Below are positions 17,046 through 25,682 of a stretch of DNA of 64,000 nt, in pieces. Source of the stretch: Flavobacterium segetis. GTDB taxonomy: Bacteria > Bacteroidota > Bacteroidia > Flavobacteriales > Flavobacteriaceae. Position 1 is the stretch's first letter; the number at the start of each line of letters is the position of its first letter. Position numbers and translations under genes: made by a program. Where the stretch lies: positions 62,001 through 126,000 of the forward strand of contig NZ_FQWE01000003.1 of NCBI RefSeq assembly GCF_900129575.1, read 5' to 3'. The notes below the pieces were generated by a model, which saw only the letters and a list, made by a program, of their open reading frames with translations, did not search any database and was not told the origin of the DNA.

Positions 17046-20000
17046 CTATCCCACTAAATTGATAATCTTTCCTGGAACAATAATCACTTTATTTAGTGTT
17101 TTACCTTCTAATTGTTTAATCGTTCTATCGTCCTTCATTACAATTTCCTCAATTTGTTCCTTAGTCAAGTCTAATGGTAATTTTATAGTAAATCTCATTT
17201 TTCCATTAAATGAAACTGGATATTCTTTCTCACTTTCTACTAAATGCGCTGGTTCAAAAACTGGAAAAGTCACCGTCGAGATTGAACCTTTATTTCCTAG
17301 CAACGACCATAATTCCTCAGCAATATGCGGTGCATAAGGCGAAATCACAATCGCTAATGGTTCAAGAATAGCTCTAGAATGACAATTTTGTGTAGATAAT
17401 TCATTCACGCAAATCATGAACTGCGACACCGAAGTGTTAAAAGAGAAATTCTCAATATCTTCCGCTACTTTCTTAATGGTTTTGTGTAGTGATTTTAAAT
17501 TTTCTTTTATTGGTGTTTCATCAGTGACTATTAAACCATTTTCATCAAAATACAAACGACATAATTTTTTCAAAAAACCAAAAACTCCTGAAATTCCTGC
17601 CGTATTCCATGGTTTAGCTTGTTCTAATGGTCCTAAGAACATTTCATACAACCGCAGTGTATCCGCTCCATATTCATTACAAATATCATCTGGAGTAACT
17701 ACATTGTATTTTGATTTTGACATTTTCTCGATTTCGCGACCTACTATATATTTTCCGTTTTCTTCTGTTATGAACTCCGCATCTCTATAATCATCTCTCC
17801 AATTTTTGAAAGCTTCAATATCTAATTCATCAGATGAATTAACCATAGAAACATCAGCATGAATTGGTTGAACATTTCGACCATCAATTTTAGTTTTAGA
17901 AACAAAAATATTAGTTCCCTCTAAACGATAAACAAACGCACTCATCCCTAAAATCATTCCCTGATTAATCAGTTTTTTAAATGGCTCTTCCGTTGGTGCG
18001 AAGCCTTTATCTTTTAGGAATTTGTTCCAAAAACGAGAGTACAATAAATGTCCCGTTGCATGCTCGTTTCCACCAATATATAAATCCACATTTTCCCAAT
18101 ACGCCAGCGCTTCTTTGCTAGCAAATTCGTTTTCATTATGCGCATCCATATAACGCATCCAATACCATGAACTTCCCGCCCAACCTGGCATCGTGTTCAA
18201 TTCTAAAGGAAAGATTTCAAAATTGTCCACTAAATCAGTACTAACAACTTTATTATTTTTGGTATTCCAAGCCCAAATTGTTGCGTTTCCTAAAGGCGGT
18301 AAACCGTCTTCAGTTGGTAAATAGTTGGCTACTTCTGGTAATTGTATTGGTAAGTATTCTGGAGCAATCATTTGTGGTAAACCATTCACGTAATACACGG
18401 GAAAAGGTTCACCCCAATATCTTTGACGAGAAAAAACAGCATCACGCAAACGGTAATTGATTTTTCCTTTTCCTTGGTTGATTTCTTCTAAGGCTGCAAT
18501 TACTTTTTGAGTTGCCGCTTTGTAATCTAATCCATTTAAAAAATCAGAATCTACTAACTTGAAACCTTCTTTCGAACCATAAGCCGCTTCCGAAATATCT
18601 TGGTCAAAAATATTTTTTATTTCAGGCATTCCTCCCGAAGTTTCGGGATTGCCTTTAAAGAAATTAGCAAAAGCATAATCTCTTTCGTCGCCACAAGGAA
18701 CAGCCATGACAGCTCCCGTTCCATAGCCAGCTAAAACATAGTCTCCAATCCAAACTGGAACTGGTTCTTTAGTAAAAGGATGCTCCGCAAAAGCACCTGT
18801 AAAAACTCCTGATATTGTTTTCACATCGGCCATGCGCTCTCTTTCAGAACGCTTAGATGATGCTAAAATATATTCGTTTACTTTATCTAAACAATCCGGT
18901 GTTGTAATTTCTAATACCAAAGGATGCTCAGGAGCTAATGTCATAAAAGTAACTCCAAATATAGTATCAGGACGAGTTGTAAAAACACTAATTTCCTTTG
19001 TGACCTCAGCGACATTAGTTATATTTTCAAGTTCTACAGTAATCGTGTCTAAAACACCCGCCAAGTTTCTTAAAATTTCTTCATCTTTAAAACGAATAAC
19101 TTTAAAACCTTTACTGGTGAGGATTTCTGTTTTATCTTGAATACTTAGATTAGTAGAATCTTGGCCTTCACCATCAACTTCAATCACTAACTTTTTTGAA
19201 AGACAAACAAAATCAACAATGTAATCTGCAATTAAATGTTTCTGTAAAAATTTATAATCAATAGCTTTAGAATGCAAACTTGACCATAAAATTTGCTCTG
19301 TCTTTGTTAAATTACCTTCAACTTGCGTTTCTGTTTCTTTTACTAAACTATTACTATTTTGACTTGCTGTAATCGTTTTGACCGAATCAATAGCTACTTT
19401 TGAAGAATTATTTGGTAGAACTCGGAACGAAACCATCGCTCCAACTGATTTTCCAATCCAGTTTCTTTGACTTTCTTTAATACTTTCGCTCCAATCAATA
19501 TCGTTCAAACCCTGCAGTAATCGCTCAGCATACGCTGAAATTCTCATACTCCATTGCGTCATTTTTTTTCTAACAACGGTAAAACCACCGCGCTCTGAAA
19601 CACCATTTACAATTTCATCATTAGCCAAAACGGTACCTAAACCAGGACACCAGTTTACTTCTGTTTCCGCTAAATAGGTTAATCGATAGTGTAAAAGAAT
19701 TTTTTCTTGCTGTATTTTTGCGAAAGCGTTCCATTCGTTTGACGAAAAAACCTCGATATTATCATCACAAACTGCGTTGACATTTGTATTGCCATCAATT
19801 TCAAAAAGTGCTTTTAAAGTCGAAATATCTTCTGCTCGATCAGTGGTTTTGTTGTACCAAGAATTAAATAATTGGATGAAAATCCATTGAGTATGTTTGT
19901 AATAATCCGGATTTGAGGTACGCACTTCCCGACTCCAATCAAATGAAAATCCAATTTTATCTAATTGCTTTCTGTATCCTGCAATTTTATTGCCTTCTTT

Positions 20001-20327
20001 ATCAATCCCACCATCAATGTTAACAGAAGTAGTCTCTTCGGGACGCTGACCAGTTTGAATGGCATATTGTTCAGCAGGTAATCCAAAACTGTCATAACCC
20101 ATAGGATGGAGCACATTGAAACCTTGATGCCTTTTATAACGAGAATATACATCTGAAGCGATGTAACCTAGCGGATGTCCTACATGCAGCCCAGCTCCAG
20201 ATGGATATGGAAACATGTCAAGCACATAATACTTTGGTTTTTGAGAATTATTTTCGGCTTTAAAAGTTTCATTTTCTAACCAATACTTTTGCCACTTGGC
20301 CTCAATTTCGTTCGGATTATATTTCAT
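17046..20327 (-). CDS. leuS: leucyl-tRNA synthetase with an inserted DUF559 nuclease-like domain
   Basis: This 1093-residue class I synthetase attaches leucine to tRNA-Leu and proofreads with its CP1 editing domain. HIGH-type HVGH is at 48-51, KMSKS at 868-872, and the editing-site TTRPDT at 450-455. DYVLAGYGTGAVMAVP (529-544) belongs to the CP1 domain, and an anticodon-binding domain fills the C-terminus. The protein is about 140 residues too long. Residues 304-445 interrupt CP1 between VGAMVSFRV and ISVFTTRPDT, where E. coli LeuRS has about six residues. The extra segment contains a complete DUF559 domain (340-432; see separate entry). The frame is open throughout and all catalytic motifs are intact, so the enzyme should be functional. 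Bacteroidota LeuRS also has an extra stretch at about 160-198, which is normal for the phylum. Confidence 0.97.
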   Translation of the reverse strand: MKYNPNEIEAKWQKYWLENETFKAENNSQKPKYYVLDMFPYPSGAGLHVGHPLGYIASDVYSRYKRHQGFNVLHPMGYDSFGLPAEQYAIQTGQRPEETTSVNIDGGIDKEGNKIAGYRKQLDKIGFSFDWSREVRTSNPDYYKHTQWIFIQLFNSWYNKTTDRAEDISTLKALFEIDGNTNVNAVCDDNIEVFSSNEWNAFAKIQQEKILLHYRLTYLAETEVNWCPGLGTVLANDEIVNGVSERGGFTVVRKKMTQWSMRISAYAERLLQGLNDIDWSESIKESQRNWIGKSVGAMVSFRVLPNNSSKVAIDSVKTITASQNSNSLVKETETQVEGNLTKTEQILWSSLHSKAIDYKFLQKHLIADYIVDFVCLSKKLVIEVDGEGQDSTNLSIQDKTEILTSKGFKVIRFKDEEILRNLAGVLDTITVELENITNVAEVTKEISVFTTRPDTIFGVTFMTLAPEHPLVLEITTPDCLDKVNEYILASSKRSERERMADVKTISGVFTGAFAEHPFTKEPVPVWIGDYVLAGYGTGAVMAVPCGDERDYAFANFFKGNPETSGGMPEIKNIFDQDISEAAYGSKEGFKLVDSDFLNGLDYKAATQKVIAALEEINQGKGKINYRLRDAVFSRQRYWGEPFPVYYVNGLPQMIAPEYLPIQLPEVANYLPTEDGLPPLGNATIWAWNTKNNKVVSTDLVDNFEIFPLELNTMPGWAGSSWYWMRYMDAHNENEFASKEALAYWENVDLYIGGNEHATGHLLYSRFWNKFLKDKGFAPTEEPFKKLINQGMILGMSAFVYRLEGTNIFVSKTKIDGRNVQPIHADVSMVNSSDELDIEAFKNWRDDYRDAEFITEENGKYIVGREIEKMSKSKYNVVTPDDICNEYGADTLRLYEMFLGPLEQAKPWNTAGISGVFGFLKKLCRLYFDENGLIVTDETPIKENLKSLHKTIKKVAEDIENFSFNTSVSQFMICVNELSTQNCHSRAILEPLAIVISPYAPHIAEELWSLLGNKGSISTVTFPVFEPAHLVESEKEYPVSFNGKMRFTIKLPLDLTKEQIEEIVMKDDRTIKQLEGKTLNKVIIVPGKIINLVG
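18990..19421 (-). other. DUF559 (PD-(D/E)XK nuclease-like) domain inserted in the LeuRS CP1 domain
   Basis: This is LeuRS residues about 304-445. The core at 340-432 follows the DUF559 order: TKTEQILWSSLHSK, then DYKFLQKHLIADYIVDFVCL, then KLVIEVDGEGQ, then a helix with DKTEILTSKGF, then KVIRFKDEEILRNLAGVLDTI. The acidic residues expected in a Vsr-like active site are present (D372 in VDF, E383 and D385 in EVD). The histidine usual after the DG turn is Gln (Q389). Low-complexity Ser/Asn/Thr linkers (304-338 and 433-445) flank it. There are no intein splice residues. It lies in a beta-hairpin loop of the editing domain, a position that can tolerate growth. Confidence 0.85.
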
Positions 20328-20427
20328 TCTCTATTTTATTGTTATTAGTGGAGTCATGCAAGGGCACGCTCAAGCCATCTCGTAAATTATTGTGAACCAA
20401 TTAGCGATTTGAACCGCAAAAGGTTTG

Positions 20428-20449
20428 CAAAATTATGGTCGCAAAATTA
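20428..20449 (-). promoter_or_regulatory. two candidate -7 elements of leuS
   Basis: The minus strand carries TAATTTTG twice (20442-20449 and 20428-20435), each a perfect TAnnTTTG, about 100 bp upstream of the leuS ATG. Confidence 0.45.
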
Positions 20450-20539
20450 CGTTTATTGTACGAAAGTTAAAACTTTGGACGTTATTAACTTCAAATAAAG
20501 AAATTCTTTATTATTTTTACCCGATAATTTCAATAAACT

Positions 20540-21415
20540 ATGAGTTCTTCCTTTGACAATTTTCAAAAACGTCGTCTTATTTCTTCTTACTTTTCAGTAG
20601 TGCTAAGTGTATTCTTGGTTTTATTTCTACTGGGATTTCTAGGTCTTTTTATAATTAATTCTAAAAAATTAGCGAACGATTTTAGAGAAAATATTGCCAT
20701 GACCGTTTTTTTTAAAAATGAAGCTAATGATAGCATATTAAAAGGTTTTGGCACAGAATTAAAAGCGAGTCGTTTTGTGAAATCTTACGATTTTGTTGCA
20801 AAAGACGCTGCAGCGAAGCAGCACACCGATATTATAGGAGAAGATTTCATGACTTTTCTTGGTGAAAATCCATTACAAAACTCCTATGATATTCACTTAA
20901 AAGCTGATTACGTTGTAAAAGATAGCATTGTAAAAATAGAAGCAGGTCTTCGAAAAAACGCAATGATTTCTGATATTGTTTATGATAAACAATTAGTTAA
21001 TTTAGTAAATGACAACATTAAAAAAGTAAGCAGTTGGATTCTAATAATCAGTAGTTTTCTAGCCATTATTGCCGTTTTATTAATTAATAGTTCTTTGCGT
21101 TTATCCATTCATTCAAACCGATTTATTATAAAAACGATGCAGATGGTTGGTGCCACAAAATCATTTATTAGAAAACCTTTCGTCACTAGAAGTATCAAAT
21201 TAGGAATGCTTGGTGCATTGTTAGCAATCCTCGCACTAATTGGAGTTTTAATTTATGTTGAAAATAGTTTTCCGAATTTAGGAATATTAAATGACAAAGC
21301 TTTAATTGGAATTGTCCTTGCAGGAGTTTTTGGATTTGGAGTACTGATCACTTGGTTAAGCACCTACTTTGCGACACAGAGATTCTTAAATTTACGAACA
21401 GATGATTTATATTGA
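20540..21415 (+). CDS. ftsX: cell-division permease-like protein FtsX
   Basis: A 291-residue membrane protein with the FtsX layout. The first transmembrane helix (about 16-40, FLVLFLLGFLGLFII) is followed by an extracytoplasmic domain of about 115 residues and three C-terminal helices around 165-190, 220-245 and 255-280. The conserved MQMVGATKSFIRKPF lies between helices two and three. FtsX partners FtsE to control peptidoglycan hydrolases during division. FtsE is not adjacent here. It heads the plus-strand cluster with DUF3098, uppP and truB, which ties it to envelope synthesis. Confidence 0.93.
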   Translation: MSSSFDNFQKRRLISSYFSVVLSVFLVLFLLGFLGLFIINSKKLANDFRENIAMTVFFKNEANDSILKGFGTELKASRFVKSYDFVAKDAAAKQHTDIIGEDFMTFLGENPLQNSYDIHLKADYVVKDSIVKIEAGLRKNAMISDIVYDKQLVNLVNDNIKKVSSWILIISSFLAIIAVLLINSSLRLSIHSNRFIIKTMQMVGATKSFIRKPFVTRSIKLGMLGALLAILALIGVLIYVENSFPNLGILNDKALIGIVLAGVFGFGVLITWLSTYFATQRFLNLRTDDLY

Positions 21416-21475
21416 TTTTAAATCAATAGTTTTTAGATTCTAGATATAATAATAAAGCATTCTAATTCAGTATAA

Positions 21476-21718
21476 ATGAAAAATAACGAACAGAAAGAAG
21501 AATTCCTTTTTGACAAGATAAATTATAAAATTCTATTAATAGGAATTGCAGTAATAACGCTAGGATTTATATTAATGGCAGGCGGTGGTAGCGATGATCC
21601 TACTGTTTTTAACGAAGAAATCTTTAATTTTAGAAGAATTAGATTAGCGCCAACAACAGTTTTAATTGGTTTTGGGATTACAATTTATGCTATTCTCAAA
21701 AATCCAAAAAAGGCTTAA
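21476..21718 (+). CDS. DUF3098 small membrane protein
   Basis: The 80-residue protein has two transmembrane helices (about 19-36 with ILLIGIAVITLGFILMAGG and about 60-75). The motif GGGSDDPTVFNEEIFNFRRI between them is characteristic of DUF3098. It sits between ftsX and uppP; its stop codon abuts the uppP ATG with no gap, so the two are probably translationally coupled. Its function is unknown. Conserved association with ftsX and uppP in Bacteroidota suggests an envelope role. Confidence 0.88.
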   Translation: MKNNEQKEEFLFDKINYKILLIGIAVITLGFILMAGGGSDDPTVFNEEIFNFRRIRLAPTTVLIGFGITIYAILKNPKKA

Positions 21719-22528
21719 ATGAACACATTGCAGGCTTTTTTAATTGCCATCATCGAAGGATTGACAGAATTTCTTCCTGTTTCTTCAACTGCTCATATGG
21801 TATTTGTTAGTTCTTACTTTGGAATACAAGAAGACGATTTTGTAAAACTATTTCAGGTTTCAATTCAATTCGGAGCTATTTTAGCGGTAGTAGCTTTGTA
21901 TTGGAAAAAGTTTTTTGATTTCTCCAAATTCGATTTTTATATCAAACTTGTTTTTGCTGTAATACCAGCTTTAGTGCTAGGAAAATTATTTGATGACAAA
22001 ATTGAAGCCATATTAGGAGATCCCATTCCCATTGCAATTGTATTAATTATAGGCGGAATAATTCTGCTATTTATTGACAATCGTTTCCAAAATCCTACTG
22101 TAATAAAAGAGGAAGATATTACAATAAAACAAGCTGTAATAATTGGTTTTTGGCAATGTCTGGCTATGATGCCGGGAACAAGTAGATCCGCCGCTTCTAT
22201 TATTGGTGGAATGCAACAAGGGCTAACGCGTCATGTTGCAGCTGAATTTTCGTTTTTTCTTGCTGTACCTACAATGATGGCGGTAACTTGCTATTCGGTT
22301 TTCTTGAAAACTTATGAGTCTTCCCAAATGAAAGGCTACGAGTTAATTTTAAAATCAAATGAAAACATTCAGCTTTTTATAATTGGTAATGTCGTGGCTT
22401 TTATAGTAGCCGTTTTAGCCATCAAATTTTTTATTGAAATAATTAAAAAATATGGTTTCAAACCGTGGGGTTATTATCGTATCGTCGTTGGCGTTTTTCT
22501 TTTAATTTACTTTTCATACTTTAAATAA
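21719..22528 (+). CDS. uppP: undecaprenyl-diphosphate phosphatase
   Basis: A 269-residue polytopic inner-membrane enzyme of the BacA/UppP family. It dephosphorylates undecaprenyl diphosphate to recycle the lipid carrier of peptidoglycan synthesis and confers basal bacitracin resistance. Both signature regions are present: EGLTEFLPVSSTAH near the N-terminus and MPGTSRSAASIIGG in the middle, with the catalytic Glu, Ser and Arg residues. About seven or eight hydrophobic segments fill the rest. It starts immediately after the DUF3098 stop codon and precedes truB by 6 nt. Confidence 0.97.
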   Translation: MNTLQAFLIAIIEGLTEFLPVSSTAHMVFVSSYFGIQEDDFVKLFQVSIQFGAILAVVALYWKKFFDFSKFDFYIKLVFAVIPALVLGKLFDDKIEAILGDPIPIAIVLIIGGIILLFIDNRFQNPTVIKEEDITIKQAVIIGFWQCLAMMPGTSRSAASIIGGMQQGLTRHVAAEFSFFLAVPTMMAVTCYSVFLKTYESSQMKGYELILKSNENIQLFIIGNVVAFIVAVLAIKFFIEIIKKYGFKPWGYYRIVVGVFLLIYFSYFK

Positions 22529-22534
22529 AATCTT

Positions 22535-23236
22535 TTGAATACAGTTGAAGATTACCTTAACGGCCAAATTTTGCTTATTGACAAACCTTTGAACTGGACT
22601 TCATTTCAGGCAGTAAATAAATTAAAGTATGCGCTTATTAATAAACTTGGACTCCCTAAAAAATTTAAAATAGGTCATGCTGGAACTCTCGATCCATTAG
22701 CAACTGGATTACTATTAGTTTGTACCGGAAAGTTTACCAAAAGAATTACTGAACTTCAAGGTCAAGCCAAAGAATATACAGGAACTTTTCATATTGGTGC
22801 CACTACTCCATCCTACGATTTAGAAACCGACATTGATCAAACGTATCCTACTTCGCACATAGACGAGGCATTAATTTTCGAGACGATAAAACAATTTCTA
22901 GGCGAAATCGATCAAAAGCCACCTATTTATTCTGCAATAAAAAAAGATGGTGTTCGATTATATGAACATGCTAGAGCTGGCGAAACAGTTGAAATTGCTT
23001 TTAGAAAAACCACAATTAACGAATTTGAAATTACCCGAATTTCACTACCAGAAATAGATTTCAGAGTAGTTTGCAGTAAAGGAACTTACATTCGTTCATT
23101 AGCTTTTGATTTTGGAAAAGCAATGAATTCAGGCGCTCATCTAACGGCTTTACGTCGAACAAAGATTGGTAATTATGATGTCCTAGATGGAATTGACGTG
23201 ACTGAATTTGAAAATAGTTTGCTAGGCAAAATTTAG
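22535..23236 (+). CDS. truB: tRNA pseudouridine-55 synthase
   Basis: A 233-residue TruB that isomerises U55 in the tRNA T-loop. The catalytic Asp lies in GHAGTLDPLATGLL (D53), and IDKPLNWTSFQAVN and KGTYIRSLAFDFG are the other family blocks. It lacks an extended C-terminal PUA domain, as is usual for short bacterial forms. The start is TTG at 22535, 6 nt after the uppP stop. The next gene begins 4 nt after its stop, so all are in one transcript. Confidence 0.95.
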   Translation: MNTVEDYLNGQILLIDKPLNWTSFQAVNKLKYALINKLGLPKKFKIGHAGTLDPLATGLLLVCTGKFTKRITELQGQAKEYTGTFHIGATTPSYDLETDIDQTYPTSHIDEALIFETIKQFLGEIDQKPPIYSAIKKDGVRLYEHARAGETVEIAFRKTTINEFEITRISLPEIDFRVVCSKGTYIRSLAFDFGKAMNSGAHLTALRRTKIGNYDVLDGIDVTEFENSLLGKI

Positions 23237-23240
23237 TTTC

Positions 23241-23771
23241 ATGAATCAATCCATAGCTCTTATTTTATTTTTGTTCTTGAGCTTATCTGCTTTATCGCAA
23301 AATAAAAAATCTAAATACTTTCAATTTGATATAACTGCAGCTATTAGAGGAAATCCTGATGCTGCTATTGTAAATCAGTATACTCAAAAAAAAGGTTCTT
23401 GGCTAATACCTGATGGTTTAGGAACAAAGATTGGTTATGGAATTCAATATAAAGAATGGATTGGATTGGGTATTCACACTGGAATTAATTGGGAATGGAA
23501 GGATCAATTAGTTGTTGCACCAGTTTTTGCTAATTTTAAGTTAAGTCCAAAAGTTGGAGAAGATACTAGAATAACGTTACAGTTAGGATATGGGAAAGCT
23601 CTAGCGATAGGTCGTGGCTCTTTGATGGGAGATTATAAAAAAGTGAGCTTAGGGATACAAACTATTGATGATATTATAATTTTTATAGAATTGAATCATT
23701 ATTCCTTCCCGATTAACAATCAAAAAGATTCCGGAAATATTAGTTTAGGAATTTCACTATTGACTTTCTAA
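23241..23771 (+). CDS. predicted exported protein, possibly outer-membrane beta-barrel
   Basis: The 176-residue protein has a signal peptide (about 1-19, SLSALSQ) and then alternating hydrophobic/polar strands with Gly and aromatic residues: IGYGIQYKEWIGLGIHTGINWEW, ITLQLGYGKALAI and NISLGISLLTF, ending in an aromatic residue. This fits a small eight-stranded barrel, but I do not recognise the family. It is 4 nt after truB and ends the operon at a terminator. It may be an envelope protein carried along with ftsX and uppP. Confidence 0.75.
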   Translation: MNQSIALILFLFLSLSALSQNKKSKYFQFDITAAIRGNPDAAIVNQYTQKKGSWLIPDGLGTKIGYGIQYKEWIGLGIHTGINWEWKDQLVVAPVFANFKLSPKVGEDTRITLQLGYGKALAIGRGSLMGDYKKVSLGIQTIDDIIIFIELNHYSFPINNQKDSGNISLGISLLTF

Positions 23772-23775
23772 AAGC

Positions 23776-23822
23776 AAAAACACATGACAAATTCTTTAAT
23801 CGAATTTGCGATGTGTTTTTTC
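23776..23822 (+). terminator. terminator of the ftsX-uppP-truB operon
   Basis: AAAAACACAT (23776-23785) pairs with ATGTGTTTTT (23811-23820), with an inner CAAATTC/GAATTTG stem. T residues follow. Confidence 0.8.
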
Positions 23823-23883
23823 TAAAAAAATTGAAGTAGTTTTTAATACATACTTTTCCTTTATTTCTGACCTAAGCCGCTTG

Positions 23884-23961
23884 TTAATAATTAGCAACAT
23901 TTTTACCTCCAAAAAGTAAATATGAAACATAATCATAAACTTTTTCAAATAATCTTTTCAT
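23884..23961 (-). CDS. candidate 25-residue microprotein
   Basis: In the 300-bp gap between the operon terminator and the thioredoxin-like gene, the minus strand has an ATG-started frame of 25 codons ending in TAA. It encodes an amphipathic peptide that begins MKRLFEKVYDYVSYLLFGG and ends KNVANY. The residue pattern (basic start, aromatic/Leu face, Gly-Gly) looks protein-like rather than random AT-rich sequence, but no promoter or ribosome signal supports it. Treat it as a hypothesis. Confidence 0.3.
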   Translation of the reverse strand: MKRLFEKVYDYVSYLLFGGKNVANY

Positions 23962-24124
23962 AATGATATTTTTTAAATTGTTATTAGAAATTTAAACAGT
24001 CATAAAAAAATTAGATCAAAAACGATAGACTTGATTGGCAATCACTAAGTTACAAAATATTTTTCAATACAGTTGTTAAATCTGTCTGAAATATTTTAAT
24101 TTCGACGAACTACTTAAAATTCTG

Positions 24125-24730
24125 TTAATAGTCTAATTCCTTTATTAAATCTATAAGTTCTTTTTGCGTACTTAATCCTTTATCTTGTAAATACCACATT
24201 TGTAAATTAGTTTTTGCTGTTTCATCGATAAAACCAAATTCCTTTTTATAGTTTTGAATCAATTCTACTGCACCTTTTGGTCTTGGACCCCAATGACCCA
24301 CTAACTCTCCTGTATTTTTATCAACGATAATTACTATAGGAATCGACTTAGAATTATTAGTTAAAAACATTTTCATCAAATCATCATTATCATCACGCAG
24401 AACAATTCTTAAATCTATTTTACCAGAATCGATAGCCATCTTGTTCACTATAGGAAGAATTTGGGCTGCATCACCGCACCAACCTTCGGTAATGACTAAC
24501 CAAATGTACTCTCCTTTTAATGCTTTTAATTGAAGAATAATTTCATCTGATAATTTCATTGTTTTATCTAAACGATGCATGCGCGTTTCGTTCAGTGAAC
24601 TGTAATGCGTCAAATCCTGTGATTGTTCATGTCCAGTAGATTTATTTTCGATTAATAAATCAGAAACTAGTTTTCTGTATTCTAAATAGGGATGACTATT
24701 GAATAATGCTTTAGCTATTGTAGTTTTCAT
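24125..24730 (-). CDS. thioredoxin-fold family protein
   Basis: A 201-residue cytoplasmic protein with no signal peptide. A thioredoxin-like core at about 75-170 has LVITEGWCGDAAQILPIVNKM where thioredoxins have WCxxC, so only the first cysteine is kept (WCGD). SIPIVIIVDKNTGELVGHWGPRP supplies the cis-Pro region and following strand. It resembles the Thioredoxin_9 group, which has a helical N-terminal extension as here. Without the second cysteine it is unlikely to be an ordinary disulfide reductase; a monothiol or binding role is possible. It is monocistronic with its own -7 element. Confidence 0.82.
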   Translation of the reverse strand: MKTTIAKALFNSHPYLEYRKLVSDLLIENKSTGHEQSQDLTHYSSLNETRMHRLDKTMKLSDEIILQLKALKGEYIWLVITEGWCGDAAQILPIVNKMAIDSGKIDLRIVLRDDNDDLMKMFLTNNSKSIPIVIIVDKNTGELVGHWGPRPKGAVELIQNYKKEFGFIDETAKTNLQMWYLQDKGLSTQKELIDLIKELDY

Positions 24731-24749
24731 AATATCAAGTTTATATTTA

Positions 24750-24757
24750 CAAAGTTA
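24750..24757 (-). promoter_or_regulatory. -7 promoter element of the thioredoxin-fold gene
   Basis: The minus strand reads TAACTTTG (perfect TAnnTTTG), 19 bp upstream of the ATG at 24730. Confidence 0.5.
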
Positions 24758-24835
24758 CCATATTAAACGGGTAAAATTGTGACAATTGTCACCTTAGAAC
24801 ATTCTAAAATTGTAATTTTAGAGCAAATTATAATT

Positions 24836-25615
24836 ATGGATTTAAAAACAAAATCGATAGGTCTTACTCTTTCTGGCGGAGGATCAAAAGGTTTAGCTCA
24901 CGCGGGTGCTATTAAATTCCTCGAAGAGCAAAATATTCGTCCTAATAGAATGGCTGGAACAAGTGCTGGATCCATTGTAGGAGCACTTTATGCTTGGGGT
25001 AAAACTCCGGAGGAAATACTTGCTTTTTTTAAATCCATTTATCTTTTTCATTGGAAACATCTAACTTTTAAAAAAGCAGGATTAATCGATTCCGAAGCCT
25101 TTAAACATTATTTTCAAGACATTTTTAAAGATGCTAAAATAGCAGAGCTTAAAATTCCAATTCAAATCACCGCCACTGACATGGTGCGGGGGAAACTCAA
25201 GGTCTTTGGTCCCGACACGAAGATTATAGATGCAATTTTAGCCTCTTCTGCTTTTCCCGGGATAATGTCACCTTATGAGATTGATGGGCAGTTGTATAGT
25301 GATGGCGGGATTTTAAATCATTTTCCGACGGATATATTGCAAGGGCATTGCGAAACTTTAATTGGAATATACGTGAGTCCCATTCAAAAAATTGAAGCTA
25401 AAGATTTAAATTCGATCAAAGCAGTTACAACAAGAGCATTTGATATTCTATCTGCAAATTCCAATATGCATAAGTTTAATAATTGTGATTGGGTTATCGA
25501 ACCTAAAGATTTGTGTTTATTCAGAACTTTTGAAACTAATAAAACAAAAATGGATGCCGTTTTTAAAATTGGCTATCAAGCCGCAAAAGATTCCTTTGAA
25601 AAACTTAAATTATAA
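24836..25615 (+). CDS. patatin-like phospholipase
   Basis: From the ATG at 24836 this is a 259-residue enzyme starting MDLKTKSIGLTLSGGG. An upstream ATG-less extension to 24779 is unconserved. It has the oxyanion loop GGGSKG (14-19), the nucleophile elbow GTSAG (S43) and the catalytic Asp in SDGG (D156), the Ser-Asp dyad of patatins. It would hydrolyse acyl ester bonds of phospholipids or other lipids. It has no signal peptide or barrel, so it is a cytoplasmic RssA/YlbK-like form. It lies between the thioredoxin-like gene (divergent) and pyrH. Confidence 0.92.
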   Translation: MDLKTKSIGLTLSGGGSKGLAHAGAIKFLEEQNIRPNRMAGTSAGSIVGALYAWGKTPEEILAFFKSIYLFHWKHLTFKKAGLIDSEAFKHYFQDIFKDAKIAELKIPIQITATDMVRGKLKVFGPDTKIIDAILASSAFPGIMSPYEIDGQLYSDGGILNHFPTDILQGHCETLIGIYVSPIQKIEAKDLNSIKAVTTRAFDILSANSNMHKFNNCDWVIEPKDLCLFRTFETNKTKMDAVFKIGYQAAKDSFEKLKL

Positions 25616-25653
25616 AATTTAAGTAACACTATTTTAAAAAATCAGAATATGTC

Positions 25654-25661
25654 TATATTTG
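25654..25661 (+). promoter_or_regulatory. -7 promoter element of pyrH
   Basis: TATATTTG is a perfect TAnnTTTG 21 bp before the ATG at 25683. An alternative in-frame TTG at 25659 would fall inside this element, so the promoter decides the start. Confidence 0.6.
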
Positions 25662-25682
25662 CAACAATCAACACAACTCAAA

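Noticed and set aside
18990..19421. The LeuRS insertion as an intein
   Set aside because: There is no Cys or Ser at the start in the required context, no terminal His-Asn, and no Hint-domain blocks; only a nuclease-like domain is present.
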